From: Synergistaceae bacterium
GTDB taxonomy: Bacteria > Synergistota > Synergistia > Synergistales > Aminobacteriaceae
Assembly: GCA_017540085.1 (NCBI GenBank)
Contig: JAFYBQ010000029.1
Coordinates: forward strand, 1 to 64,000
Length of the DNA: 64,000 nt
Direction of reading: 5' to 3'
Shown here piece by piece: positions 7,962-16,492 of the stretch. Made by a program: the position numbers and the translations under genes. Positions within the stretch are counted from its first letter, which is position 1; every line of letters begins with the position of its first letter. The notes below the pieces were generated by a model. It was not told the origin of the DNA, did not search any database, and saw nothing but the letters and a program-made list of their open reading frames with translations.

Positions 7962-8450
7962 CTAATAGTATCCCCCTCCCATTTTGGCATAGCTTGCGGC
8001 GGCGTTTTTTGCGTGGGCGCGTGATAACATCTGAGAGCGGAGACCTGCGGAATGTTTCTCAAGCTCCGAAATCGCGTCATCCTCAGCGCGTATTATGCTC
8101 CCGGCAATTTCGCGGCTTTCCTCAATCAGCGCGGGAAGCTCCGTGTCATCGGGGTACAATTCAAGCAGGCGCATTCCGAATCCCTCCGCCCCCTGAATAT
8201 TTCCGCCAAGCCCGGACTCCTCAAGAATGTCGCGCCATCCGTCAGCAAGCAATTGAAGCTGTGAAATAATTTCGTCCTTCTGCGCGAGAATGTCGGACAA
8301 TTCGTCCATATCACCATTAAGGACAATGGCTTCAAGTTCCCTCGAAATCATTGCCCTTAACGTTCGGCAGTATTTTATCTCGCGCTGAATGAGATCTTTT
8401 GCCTGCTCTAATATTTTATCCTGCGAGGGTGAATTTTCCGGCCTTTGCAT
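7962..8450 (-). CDS. FlgN-like flagellar chaperone
   Basis: A 162-residue, largely helical protein with heptad-like segments (REIKYCRTLRAMISRELEAI, DISELEKH) and a short tail ending AKMGGGYY. FlgN proteins hold the hook-filament junction proteins FlgK/FlgL before export. The assignment rests on size, helical content and overlap with fliS rather than a firm motif. It overlaps the end of fliS by 35 bases, suggesting coupled translation. No flagellin or FlgK/L gene lies in the window. Confidence 0.6.
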   Translation of the reverse strand: MQRPENSPSQDKILEQAKDLIQREIKYCRTLRAMISRELEAIVLNGDMDELSDILAQKDEIISQLQLLADGWRDILEESGLGGNIQGAEGFGMRLLELYPDDTELPALIEESREIAGSIIRAEDDAISELEKHSAGLRSQMLSRAHAKNAAASYAKMGGGYY

Positions 8451-8955
8451 TTTTCGCGGGTGCTGGGTTTACGTATGAGACTGCTGTCTTTGTCTCAGGC
8501 TTCTTCCCTTCAAGCTCATCCATTGCGCTCTGAAGGTCTTTGTCATCGGGATGTTCTTCCTGATACTTCTGAAGGAGCTGAATCAAAGCACTCTCCCATG
8601 TCTGTTTAAGCTCCTCAAGCATTCCGCGCACTGTCCTGATGTTGTCCGGCTCTTTCTTCATGTTCGCGTCAACAAGCCGCTGATACATATACTCGTAAAG
8701 CTGCATGAGCTTGTCTGCCATTTCCCCGCCGCGCTCTTTGTTCAGCGTAACCATAAGCTCGCGGATAACTTCCTGCGCCCGGATAATTTCCCTGTTGGCC
8801 GTGTCATAGTCGGGTGATTTGGCGGTCATTGCGTTCTCGGCTGTCCTGCACGCCTTTATTCCGATGTCGTAGGTGATGAGGAGCAGCTGTTCTTTCGTGG
8901 CGGTTGAAATCCTCGTTGCCTGATAGGTGTACTGTGCGTTATTGGTGGCTGCCAT
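8416..8955 (-). CDS. fliS: Flagellar export chaperone FliS
   Basis: A 179-residue FliS, the chaperone that keeps flagellin unfolded for export. The N-terminal YQATRISTATKEQLLLITYDIGIKAC matches the FliS start (YxxxxxxTAsPxeLvLmLYdgai). The four-helix core reaches residue 130; a Pro/Lys-rich 45-residue tail is longer than usual. A GGGGGAAAA site lies before the ATG. It heads a fliS-flgN-like-M48 transcript. Confidence 0.93.
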   Translation of the reverse strand: MAATNNAQYTYQATRISTATKEQLLLITYDIGIKACRTAENAMTAKSPDYDTANREIIRAQEVIRELMVTLNKERGGEMADKLMQLYEYMYQRLVDANMKKEPDNIRTVRGMLEELKQTWESALIQLLQKYQEEHPDDKDLQSAMDELEGKKPETKTAVSYVNPAPAKNAKAGKFTLAG

Positions 8956-9037
8956 TGAAATTTTCCCCCTGAATTGTTTTATTGGATTCTGGACAAATTA
9001 TCGGTGAGGAATCATATGACTTTTAGCACAGTCCGGG

Positions 9038-10954
9038 CTAAACGTCAAGATTCTTCACGTCCGCCGAATTTGCGATGATAAACTGCCGCCGGGGTTCTAC
9101 CTTTTCGCCCATGAGAATGTCGAAATACTCATCAGCGAGGAAATTATCATCAAGCTGTACCTGCTTCAGGATTCTGTTTGCGGGATTCATTGTGGTATCC
9201 CATAATTGTTCGGGATTCATTTCGCCGAGTCCCTTGTATCGCTGTACGCTGACTTTTGACGGGTCAGACGCTCCGGCGGTGTGCCTGCGTAGTTCGCTGT
9301 CCGTGTAGCAGTAATGAACCTCTTTGCCGTACTGCACCCGGTAAAGCGGAGGCTGTGCCAGGTACAAATATCCCTGCGCTAAAAGCTCCGGCATATGTCG
9401 GTAAAAGAACGTAAGCAGCAATGTTGAAATGTGCGCTCCGTCAACATCGGCATCCGTCATGATGATTATTTTGTGGTAGCGTAGCTTCTCTGCGTCAAAC
9501 TCATTCCCGATTCCGCAGCCGAGTGCCGTTATTATCGTCTGAATTTCGCGGTTGGCTAACATTCTGTCCATGTGGGCTTTCTCTACGTTGAGGATTTTCC
9601 CGCGCAGGGGCAATATCGCCTGAAATTTTCTGTCGCGTCCCTGTTTTGCGGATCCGCCTGCTGAGTCTCCCTCGACAATGTACAGCTCTGTGTTCTCGGC
9701 TTTCTTTGAGGAACAGTCAGCCAATTTTCCCGGAAGGCTCATTCCTGACATTGCGCCTTTGCGGACAAGCTCGCGGGCTTTCTTTGCGGCTTCACGTGCA
9801 CGGCGGGCGCGTATGGCTTTCTCTGCAATCGGCCTGACGATTTCGGGGCGGTCTTCAAATGCTGAGATTAACCCCTCGTAAATGAATGAGTCGACAGCTC
9901 CGCGCACCTCGCTGTTTCCGAGCTTTGTTTTCGTCTGGCCCTCGAACTGAGGCTCCGAGAGTCTCACGGACAATACGCAGGTTAATCCCTCTTTGAGGTC
10001 ATCGCCGGATAAATTCTCCTCCTTGTCGCGCAGAATCTTCCCTGCCCGGGCTAACTCGTTCAGGGCGCGAGTCATGGCCGACCTTAGTCCGGCAAGGTGA
10101 GTCCCGCCTTCTATCGTGTGAATCAAATTGGCGTATGTGTACATGTGTTCCTGATAGCCGTCGTTGTACTCAAAGCCGACATCAATCGCAATGTTGTCGC
10201 GCACTCCCGACAAAACTACAGGCTCAGGGAAAAGGGGAATCCTGTCGCGGTCAATGTATTTCACGAACGCGCCTATACCGCCCTTGAAGAAATATTCCCG
10301 CGTCTCGTTCGTGCGTTCGTCAAGCACAGAGATCTTCAGCCCCGGATTCAGGAAGGCCAGCTCCTTGAAGCGGCTCTTGAGGGTGTCAAGAGAGTGCTTC
10401 ACTTCCTCGAATATTTCGCTGTCGGGACGGTAATCTATTCTCGTTCCGCGCCAGTTTGCCGGGACTCCCTCGGACAATTCTGTTACAGGGACTCCGCGCT
10501 CGAAACGCTGAGTCTTCTCTACGCCGTTGCGGGCAATAGTAACAACAAGCCATTCTGACAGGGCATTGACGACAGAGACTCCGACTCCGTGCAAGCCTCC
10601 TGAGACTTTGTACGCTCCCTCGCCGAATTTCCCGCCCGCGTGTAGCACCGTCAAAACGACTTCACTTGTTGGCCGCCCGTTGTAGGGGTGAGGGTCTGTA
10701 GGGATTCCGCGCCCGTTGTCCTGGACGGTAATGCTTTCGTCAGGGTGAATCGTTATGTCTATCTTGTCGCAGAACCCGGCCATGGCCTCGTCTACTGCGT
10801 TGTCTACAACTTCATACACAAGATGATGAAGGCCGCGCGATGATGTGTCGCCGATGTACATTCCCGGGCGTTTGCGAACCGCTTCGAGTCCTTCAAGTAC
10901 TTTTATGCTTTCCGCTCCGTATTCCTGTGTCGGTGATGTGTTTGTGATTTCCAT
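9038..10954 (-). CDS. gyrB: DNA gyrase subunit B
   Basis: The 638-residue ATPase subunit of gyrase introduces negative supercoils together with GyrA. GHKL features are VYEVVDNAVDEAMAG, VQDNGRGIPTD and GLHGVGVSVVNALSEWL; the TOPRIM part has YIVEGDSAGGSAKQGRDR and ADVDGAHIS, and the C-terminal part has QRYKGLGEMNPEQLW. It is a full-length enzyme of the shorter GyrB type. The start has GGAGG 13-14 bases upstream. No gyrA, dnaA or recF is nearby, so the gene is outside the usual origin cluster. Confidence 0.98.
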   Translation of the reverse strand: MEITNTSPTQEYGAESIKVLEGLEAVRKRPGMYIGDTSSRGLHHLVYEVVDNAVDEAMAGFCDKIDITIHPDESITVQDNGRGIPTDPHPYNGRPTSEVVLTVLHAGGKFGEGAYKVSGGLHGVGVSVVNALSEWLVVTIARNGVEKTQRFERGVPVTELSEGVPANWRGTRIDYRPDSEIFEEVKHSLDTLKSRFKELAFLNPGLKISVLDERTNETREYFFKGGIGAFVKYIDRDRIPLFPEPVVLSGVRDNIAIDVGFEYNDGYQEHMYTYANLIHTIEGGTHLAGLRSAMTRALNELARAGKILRDKEENLSGDDLKEGLTCVLSVRLSEPQFEGQTKTKLGNSEVRGAVDSFIYEGLISAFEDRPEIVRPIAEKAIRARRAREAAKKARELVRKGAMSGMSLPGKLADCSSKKAENTELYIVEGDSAGGSAKQGRDRKFQAILPLRGKILNVEKAHMDRMLANREIQTIITALGCGIGNEFDAEKLRYHKIIIMTDADVDGAHISTLLLTFFYRHMPELLAQGYLYLAQPPLYRVQYGKEVHYCYTDSELRRHTAGASDPSKVSVQRYKGLGEMNPEQLWDTTMNPANRILKQVQLDDNFLADEYFDILMGEKVEPRRQFIIANSADVKNLDV

Positions 10955-11031
10955 GTGTGAAAGTTTTAGCCTCCTGTTGAAGTTTCACGGGTGATTATAG
11001 CAGAATGAAACAGGGCGGAAATTCCTGCGGT

Positions 11032-11859
11032 CTAATCTTTCTTGTACGCTATAAGCTGATGGGATATTCTTTTGCCCGGCGGGGGAGGTGTCATATAGTC
11101 CCCGTAAAGACCTCTGAGCCATTCATCATAGCCTGCGGGAACTTTGTACATCTTGCCTTCAAATTCAAGCTCGGTGAGATTCTCAAGGAGTTCCCTTCTG
11201 CACACAAGGCAATGCCATCCGACAAAATCACCGACTCTTGCTGTTTTCTTGTCGGCATATCGCTTTGAGTTCTCAGCTATTTTCCTGATGTAATCAAACC
11301 TTGCGGACTTTGGCGGGAAAAAGTGTACTATCTTCCACGCAATCCGGCACGCCGCCACGCATATCCGTCTCTTAATGCTCATTATGCTCCACCTTGCCGG
11401 GAATATCCCCTCCCTTATGCATCTCACCGCCCTGATATATGCGATCCGCTTCCTGAACATGTCCCGCACTATTCTGTCATCATCGGGGGCATTGTCCATC
11501 ACAAATATATCAACGTTCAATGCCATGCCCGTTATATTTGTGAGAGGCTCATCAACCACTGTTGTATTGTCAAAGACTTTCCCGAACGCAAACTCGCATT
11601 CCGGGTCATTCTCTATGCTGCGGAACTCGTAGCGGGGGTTATATCCGTTGAACTCGGCCATGAACCTGTCATAGTCCGGGCGGAGCATACCCAAGTCAAT
11701 ATCATCGTCCCAAGGAATATAGCCCTTGTGCCTAACCGCACCCAGCAGTGTCCCGCCGTTGAGCCAGCAATTTATTCCCCTTTCCGCGCAAAAATCCATA
11801 ACAGTGTCAAGAATCTCAAGCTGTATTTTCCTAATCTCGTCAAGCGTAAGCCGCCTCAC
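11032..11859 (-). CDS. LicD-family phosphotransferase-like protein
   Basis: A 275-residue LicD protein of the nucleotidyltransferase fold. The signature is clear: LNGGTLLGAVRHKGYIPWDDDIDLGM. Family members move phosphocholine or similar groups onto surface glycans such as LPS or teichoic acid; which glycan is modified here cannot be told. The start is a GTG at 11859 with GAGGAGG eight bases upstream. It is divergent from the thioesterase gene across a 110-base AT-rich gap. Confidence 0.88.
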   Translation of the reverse strand: MRRLTLDEIRKIQLEILDTVMDFCAERGINCWLNGGTLLGAVRHKGYIPWDDDIDLGMLRPDYDRFMAEFNGYNPRYEFRSIENDPECEFAFGKVFDNTTVVDEPLTNITGMALNVDIFVMDNAPDDDRIVRDMFRKRIAYIRAVRCIREGIFPARWSIMSIKRRICVAACRIAWKIVHFFPPKSARFDYIRKIAENSKRYADKKTARVGDFVGWHCLVCRRELLENLTELEFEGKMYKVPAGYDEWLRGLYGDYMTPPPPGKRISHQLIAYKKD

Positions 11860-11972
11860 CGCACAAGCCTCCTCACATATTGATGTCCGCTATTCTATCA
11901 CAGCCGGAAATAAATAATTATATCTGCCGTGTGATAATATTGACGCGGAATTTTCACGGGAGGGGTCATTCA

Positions 11973-12389
11973 ATGTCAGAAGCAAAATGTATCACGCGAA
12001 CGCGAGTCCGTTACGGCGAGACAGATAAAATGGGAGTAGCATATCACGCGCACTATCTGAACTGGTTCGAGATGGGAAGAAGCGACTTATGCAGGGAAAA
12101 CGGGAAGAGCTTTGCGATATGGGAGTCTGAAGGCGTATTGCTGCCTGTAGTAGAGGCTCACTGTCGGTACAAGTCGCCGCTGTTCTACGAGGACGAAATT
12201 ATGATTGAGACGACAATAACAAAGCTCACGAAAGTAAGCGTAACATTCTCATGCAGGGTTCTTCACGCCGACACGGGGAGAGTCGCCGCGGAAGGGTACA
12301 CAAAGCACGCATTCACATCCCCGGACGGGAAATTACTGCGGAACGGGAATGCGCTGTATGAATGGCTGAAGGATTTTTCTGCGGACTGA
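11973..12389 (+). CDS. YbgC/FadM-type acyl-CoA thioesterase
   Basis: A 138-residue hot-dog-fold thioesterase. The active-site block YGETDKMGVAYHAHYLNWFEMGR contains the catalytic Asp and follows the 4-hydroxybenzoyl-CoA thioesterase pattern. Such enzymes release fatty or aromatic acids from CoA, and in proteobacteria YbgC works with Tol-Pal. The start at 11973 was chosen because GGGAGGGG (11958-11965) sits just upstream; an earlier ATG at 11880 adds an unrelated tail. A TGATAATAT -10-like box lies at about 11932. Confidence 0.9.
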   Translation: MSEAKCITRTRVRYGETDKMGVAYHAHYLNWFEMGRSDLCRENGKSFAIWESEGVLLPVVEAHCRYKSPLFYEDEIMIETTITKLTKVSVTFSCRVLHADTGRVAAEGYTKHAFTSPDGKLLRNGNALYEWLKDFSAD

Positions 12390-12391
12390 CG

Positions 12392-12422
12392 AAAATCCCC
12401 CCGGCTTTTGACCGAGGGGACA
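12392..12422 (-). terminator. Intrinsic terminator after hpf
   Basis: The minus strand reads TCCCCTCGGTCAAAAGCCGGGGGGA followed by TTTT, directly after the hpf stop. It may also serve the convergent thioesterase gene. Confidence 0.75.
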
Positions 12423-12438
12423 TTGATATTCCTGCTCA

Positions 12439-12966
12439 CTATCTCACAGGCTCTATGAGGCCGTAGCTGTTTTCCCCGCGCTTGTACACTACATTAATTT
12501 CCCCTGTCGCGGCATTCTGGAACACGTAGAACTCATGCCCGACAAGCTCCATCTGCATAACGGCTTCTGCGGCTTCCATCGGGTGAACTTCTACCTTCTT
12601 CACCTTGTCGATAGCCGGAGCGTTTGTGTCTTCTTCCTCGTCAACGCTGAACGTGAAATCCTCGCCCGCTCCAAGCTGCGCCCTGTCTTTGAGGTAGGAA
12701 TTGTACTTCTTTATTCTCCGCTCAAGATTCTTCAATGACTGGTCGAAAGCCTTGCGGGGTTCTAATGCGTCCTCTTCTGCCCTGAGAATTACACCGTTTG
12801 CATTGGCTGTAGTCTCAACGTTGAAGCTGCCTTTGTGGTGCGTGATTACTATCTGGCAGTTCATGATACGGCGGAAGAATTTTTCCAGCTTGGATATTTT
12901 CTTCTCCATGTAGTCCCTGAGCTTGTCATCAATTTCGCACCCGCGCTGCACAAAACGAATGTCCAT
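12439..12966 (-). CDS. hpf: Long-form ribosome hibernation-promoting factor
   Basis: A 175-residue protein with an N-terminal S30AE domain (about 1-100: DIRFVQRGCEIDDKLRDYMEKKISKLEKFF) and the C-terminal dimerisation domain (about 120-175: VKKVEVHPMEAAEAVMQMELVGHEFYVFQN). This two-domain form pairs 70S ribosomes into inactive 100S dimers in stationary phase. AGGAGGTGCC precedes the ATG. It is a single-gene unit with its own terminator. Confidence 0.95.
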   Translation of the reverse strand: MDIRFVQRGCEIDDKLRDYMEKKISKLEKFFRRIMNCQIVITHHKGSFNVETTANANGVILRAEEDALEPRKAFDQSLKNLERRIKKYNSYLKDRAQLGAGEDFTFSVDEEEDTNAPAIDKVKKVEVHPMEAAEAVMQMELVGHEFYVFQNAATGEINVVYKRGENSYGLIEPVR

Positions 12967-13023
12967 TCTTGTGGCACCTCCTGAAAAGTTATTGCTGAAT
13001 TGTATTTATTATATTACATTTCC

Positions 13024-14082
13024 TCACTCCATGCCCGATGAAATTACCGCTTCAAGCTCCCCCGCCGGAACATTCACCGCCGCGCACCCGCCAATTTCAG
13101 CAGGAACAACTAAATCAAAGCCGCTCCCCGGAATTTTGCGCCCGCTCAATAACGCCTGTGATATTTCGCCCGCCGTGAAACTCCTGCATTCTGACGGAAG
13201 ATTGTTCCGCGTGAGGGCGTTAATGATTCTTGCTGACGTGTTTTCGCCGCACCAGCCCTGCTTGACGGATGCCCGCGCCGTTATCCCTATGCCCTGAGAC
13301 AATGCGAGGCCGTGATGAATCCCGTAGCCGCTGAGACTTTCTATCGCGTTCCCAAGAGCATAGCCGAGACATTTCGACTTCATTTCACGCGTAAGGCCAG
13401 CCCGGTATTTTATGCAGCCTTCTATGATTTTCTCTATACTGTCCCGGACGTTTCCCCGCTCGAATATCCTGAATAATTCCTCGCCTGACATTATTGCAGT
13501 TTTGAGGGCTTCTGCGATTCCTGAGCGGTATTCCTCCTGTGAGAGTGTTGACAAGCAGTCAGTATCACATACAACAAGGGAAGGACGGCACCGCATTCCG
13601 GCGAGATTTTTGCCCGCTGTCAGGTTGATGAACGCACTATCCCACGCTGAAGCCTCAATCATGGCCGCCAGTGTCGTGGGAACAAGGACGAGCCTTACCC
13701 CGCCCATGTAGCACCCCGCGGCGAATCCGGCTGTCTCGCACAGAACACCGCCCCCGATGGCTACGACTATACATTTTGCGGAGAGTCCAAGCTCGGCCAT
13801 GTCATCGAGGAGCTTTGAGACCGTCTGAAAGTTTTTCGCGCGCTCATGGGAGTCTATTATGAGTTCGCATATTCTCAGCTTCATTCCGTCAGGCTTCGGG
13901 CATTCCTGGAAGTTCATTATCACCTTGTGCAGGTATAGTCCTGAGACTTTCTCATCCGTAACGATTAATATTTCGGTGTATAAATCTTCCGTGAGCCTGA
14001 GAATTTCGAGGCCGAGGCGGGATATTATTCCCCGGCGTATTCTTATGCTGTGGCCGTCATTGGCTGTTACGTTTGCGGGCAT
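13024..14082 (-). CDS. Divergent 3-dehydroquinate synthase-like protein
   Basis: About 352 residues with the overall AroB fold: VVAIGGGVLCETAGFAAGCYMGGVRLVLVPTT, a GIAEALK block with the metal-binding Glu and HHGLALSQGI near the third ligand. Several key residues are changed: the SSVGGKT segment reads ASAWDSA and the LGHTFGHAIE block reads LGYALGNAIE, so a metal-ligand His is Tyr. True dehydroquinate synthase activity is therefore doubtful; it may act on another substrate or be regulatory. I start at the ATG at 14082, after a strong terminator hairpin; an upstream ATG at 14202 would force translation through that hairpin. AGGAAGGA lies 14 bases before the chosen start. Confidence 0.8.
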   Translation of the reverse strand: MPANVTANDGHSIRIRRGIISRLGLEILRLTEDLYTEILIVTDEKVSGLYLHKVIMNFQECPKPDGMKLRICELIIDSHERAKNFQTVSKLLDDMAELGLSAKCIVVAIGGGVLCETAGFAAGCYMGGVRLVLVPTTLAAMIEASAWDSAFINLTAGKNLAGMRCRPSLVVCDTDCLSTLSQEEYRSGIAEALKTAIMSGEELFRIFERGNVRDSIEKIIEGCIKYRAGLTREMKSKCLGYALGNAIESLSGYGIHHGLALSQGIGITARASVKQGWCGENTSARIINALTRNNLPSECRSFTAGEISQALLSGRKIPGSGFDLVVPAEIGGCAAVNVPAGELEAVISSGME

Positions 14083-14107
14083 GTGTATTGATTCATTCCT
14101 TCCTGCA

Positions 14108-14153
14108 TAAAAAAACGCCCCCTGAAATCCTTTGACTGATTCAGAAGGCGTTG
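14108..14153 (-). terminator. Intrinsic terminator in the leader of the aroB-like gene
   Basis: On the minus strand AACGCC-TTCTGAATC pairs with GATTTCAGG-GGGCGTT, followed by seven T residues. It stands 25 bases before the start of the aroB-like gene. The position suggests either attenuation of that gene or termination of transcripts from larE. Confidence 0.85.
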
Positions 14154-14350
14154 TGTTCTCCGTGTATGTGATGTGCTGTGAATTTCTCCCTACGTCAGCC
14201 AAAGCAAAACAGACTCCCGGCGAAAATACCAGAAGTAAATGTTAAACATGAAATAGCTGGCTGATGTAAGATTAATTCTGTTCACTGTGATAAATTGTCT
14301 CCGCGTAAAAATTTGAACCGTCAGAATAATTGCACAATGCCCGGAAAATG
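14154..14350 (-). promoter_or_regulatory. Structured leader upstream of the aroB-like gene (possible attenuator)
   Basis: The segment between larE and the terminator holds a long-range stem: ACATCAGCCAGC (14267-14256) can pair with GCTTTGGCTGACGT (14205-14192), with about 50 bases enclosed. A TTGACA at 14354-14349, overlapping the larE stop, could be a -35 box, but no good -10 is seen. I do not match it to a known riboswitch class. Confidence 0.4.
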
Positions 14351-15151
14351 TCAAGCCGTCAAAGTCTCATTCATGCTCCCAGTTCTGTAACCCTTCATAT
14401 CGAGAGCGACATATGAAAATCCGTACCCTTTGAGAGCGTCATAAATCTTTGCGCGTGTATCGGGCTGAATTATGCGGGTGAAGTCGTCCGGCAGAATCTC
14501 AATCCTTGCGATGTTCCCATGAACGCGGACTCTTGCCTGACGGAATCCCATTGTCCTCAAAAGCTCCTCAGACTGTTCGACCATGTGCAATTTCTCCGGG
14601 GTAATCATTTCGCCGTAAACGAATCTTGACGCGAGGCAGGCGGATGAAGGTTTGTCCCATGAGGGGAGATTCAGACGGCGGGAAATTTCTCGGATGTCGG
14701 ATTTTGTGAGGCCGCATTCGCGGAGGGGGCTTATGACTCCAAACTCACGCAATGCCCTCATGCCGGGGCGGTAGTCGCCAGAGTCATCGATATTTGAGCC
14801 GTCAACGACGTGTGAGAGTCCATTTTCGCGGGCGGCTGTGATGATTCGGGTGAAGATTTCGCGCTTGCAGATGTAGCACCTGTCCGGGGGATTATTGCTG
14901 AAGCCGTCGATTTCGGCCATGTCGATATGAATCCTGATGTGCTGAATGTGATTGTCCCGGCAGAAATTTTCGGCCTCTGAGATTTCCCGGCCTGCTGTGA
15001 ATGACGCTGAGACTGTTACGGCTATTGCCCTGTCGGCTAATGTGTCGTGCGCGACTTTAAGCAGCAATGTAGAGTCGACTCCTCCTGAGAAAGCAACGGC
15101 AACGCTTCCGAGTGATGATAAATACTGCTGAAGTGATTTGAGTTTGTCCAC
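14351..15151 (-). CDS. larE: LarE-type ATP-dependent sulfur transferase
   Basis: A 266-residue PP-loop ATPase with AFSGGVDSTLLLKVA, DRCYICKREIF and the SSACLASRF block whose cysteine matches the sacrificial Cys of LarE. LarE donates sulfur to build the nickel-pincer cofactor of lactate racemase and related enzymes. No larA, larB or larC lies nearby, so the target enzyme is elsewhere or the protein serves another thiolation. The start is a GTG at 15151 with GGGGGGAA just upstream; earlier codons run through the tRNA-Ser gene and are not coding. Confidence 0.88.
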   Translation of the reverse strand: MDKLKSLQQYLSSLGSVAVAFSGGVDSTLLLKVAHDTLADRAIAVTVSASFTAGREISEAENFCRDNHIQHIRIHIDMAEIDGFSNNPPDRCYICKREIFTRIITAARENGLSHVVDGSNIDDSGDYRPGMRALREFGVISPLRECGLTKSDIREISRRLNLPSWDKPSSACLASRFVYGEMITPEKLHMVEQSEELLRTMGFRQARVRVHGNIARIEILPDDFTRIIQPDTRAKIYDALKGYGFSYVALDMKGYRTGSMNETLTA

Positions 15152-15177
15152 GTGAAAATTCCCCCCATCAATATACG

Positions 15178-15205
15178 AAAAAACCCCGTACAAGTTGTAC
15201 AGGGT
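15178..15205 (-). terminator. Terminator following tRNA-Ser
   Basis: The minus strand carries ACCCTGTACAA / TTGTACGGGGT followed by six T residues, between the tRNA-Ser and the larE start. It would end the tRNA transcript, so larE needs readthrough or its own promoter. Confidence 0.8.
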
Positions 15206-15216
15206 CATAATCTGAG

Positions 15217-15301
15217 CGGAGAATGGAGGATTCGAACCCCCGGAGGCTTGCACCTCAATTGATTTCAAGTCAACCGCCATCGACCACTCGGCCAATTCTC
15301 C
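15217..15301 (-). tRNA. tRNA-Ser (anticodon TGA)
   Basis: An 85-base cloverleaf with acceptor GGAGAAT/ATTCTCC, discriminator G, a D-arm with GGCCGAGTGGTC, anticodon stem-loop GACTTGAAATC giving TGA, a long variable arm typical of serine (CCTCCGGGG side) and the T-loop GGTTCGAATCC. The 3' CCA is not encoded. Confidence 0.96.
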
Positions 15302-15373
15302 TCAAAACGCGCAAGATTATAGCACATAGGGTAGAATTTTGCACAAGACAGAAAATTACAGGGAGGCGGGAAA

Positions 15374-16420
15374 ATGTCAGAGTATGAGGTCTCGAAAGTA
15401 TATCCGTCCGACAAGCGGGGAAATTTGCAGGTTGAGCGGCTATTACAGGATGAGGGGATAAGGCGCGACAGGAATCTTGATTACACGTGCGCGGTGTATG
15501 ATGACGACTATAACATTATCGCTACGGGAAGCTGTTTCGGCAACACACTGCGCTGTATGGCCGTGAGTCATCTGCATCAGGGCGAGGGGCTAATGAATCA
15601 GGTTGTGAGTCATCTAGTGCAGTACGAATATCAGCGGGGGATTAATCATTTGTTCCTGTACACAAAGTGCGACTCGGCCAAATTTTTCGGGGACTTAGGA
15701 TTCTATGAGATTGTGAGAATCGCCGGGCAGGTTGTCTTCATGGAGAACAGAAAAAACGGCTTCAGCGATTACTTGTCGGCATTGTCGCAAACAAAGCGGG
15801 ACGGGAAAAATGTTGCTGCCCTTGTCCTTAACGCCAACCCTTTCACGCTCGGCCATCAGTTTTTGGCTGAGAAGGCAGCGGGCGAGAATGACATTCTTCA
15901 CGTGTTCATAGTGAGCGAGGATGCGTCCCTAGTTCCGTTTGACGTTAGGAAGCGGCTTGTCATGGCCGGGACATCACATCTGCGGAACATCGTGTATCAC
16001 GACACAGGGCCGTACATCATCAGTGCCGCGACATTTCCCAGCTATTTCCAGAGAGATGACGAGGCTGTTATAGAGAGCCACGCGAATTTAGACCTCGAAA
16101 TTTTCGTGAGGATCGCAAAATCTCTTGGGATTACTGCGCGTTATGTCGGTGAGGAGCCGAAAAGCCTTGTTACGGGAATCTACAACCGCATAATGTCGGA
16201 GAAACTCCCGGAGCACGGAATAAAGTGCGTGATTGTCCCGCGAAAAACAGAGAGCGGAAGAGTCATAAGTGCCTCAGACGTAAGGCAGGCCATAAAGGAA
16301 GGAAGGCTTGACGAGATACGCGGGCTTGTGCCTGAGTCAACGTATGAATATTTTGCGGGGGCTGAAGGCGAAAAGGTAACAGCAAGAATCCGGGGGGCCG
16401 ACAATGTGATTCACTACTGA
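15374..16420 (+). CDS. citC: [Citrate (pro-3S)-lyase] ligase-like protein CitC
   Basis: The 348-residue product follows the CitC layout: a GNAT-like N-terminal part (about 1-130, including HLHQGEGLMNQVVSHL) and a nucleotidyltransferase domain with LVLNANPFTLGHQFL and VFIVSEDASLVPF. CitC acetylates the phosphoribosyl-dephospho-CoA arm of citrate lyase using ATP and acetate. No citD, citE or citF is in the window, so this copy is an orphan here. The ATG follows GGGAGG. It may have its lyase elsewhere or serve a related acyl carrier. Confidence 0.9.
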   Translation: MSEYEVSKVYPSDKRGNLQVERLLQDEGIRRDRNLDYTCAVYDDDYNIIATGSCFGNTLRCMAVSHLHQGEGLMNQVVSHLVQYEYQRGINHLFLYTKCDSAKFFGDLGFYEIVRIAGQVVFMENRKNGFSDYLSALSQTKRDGKNVAALVLNANPFTLGHQFLAEKAAGENDILHVFIVSEDASLVPFDVRKRLVMAGTSHLRNIVYHDTGPYIISAATFPSYFQRDDEAVIESHANLDLEIFVRIAKSLGITARYVGEEPKSLVTGIYNRIMSEKLPEHGIKCVIVPRKTESGRVISASDVRQAIKEGRLDEIRGLVPESTYEYFAGAEGEKVTARIRGADNVIHY

Positions 16421-16492
16421 GAGGAAAATTGCCGGGCTGAAATATTGTCCGGCGATTGAATTTCTTGTGAGGCACTCTTGACGCTGACATGC

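Noticed and set aside
14083-14202. Upstream extension of the aroB-like gene
   Set aside because: It would be translated through a strong terminator hairpin and has no homology to the family.
15152-15295. Upstream extension of larE
   Set aside because: The codons coincide with the tRNA-Ser gene and its terminator.
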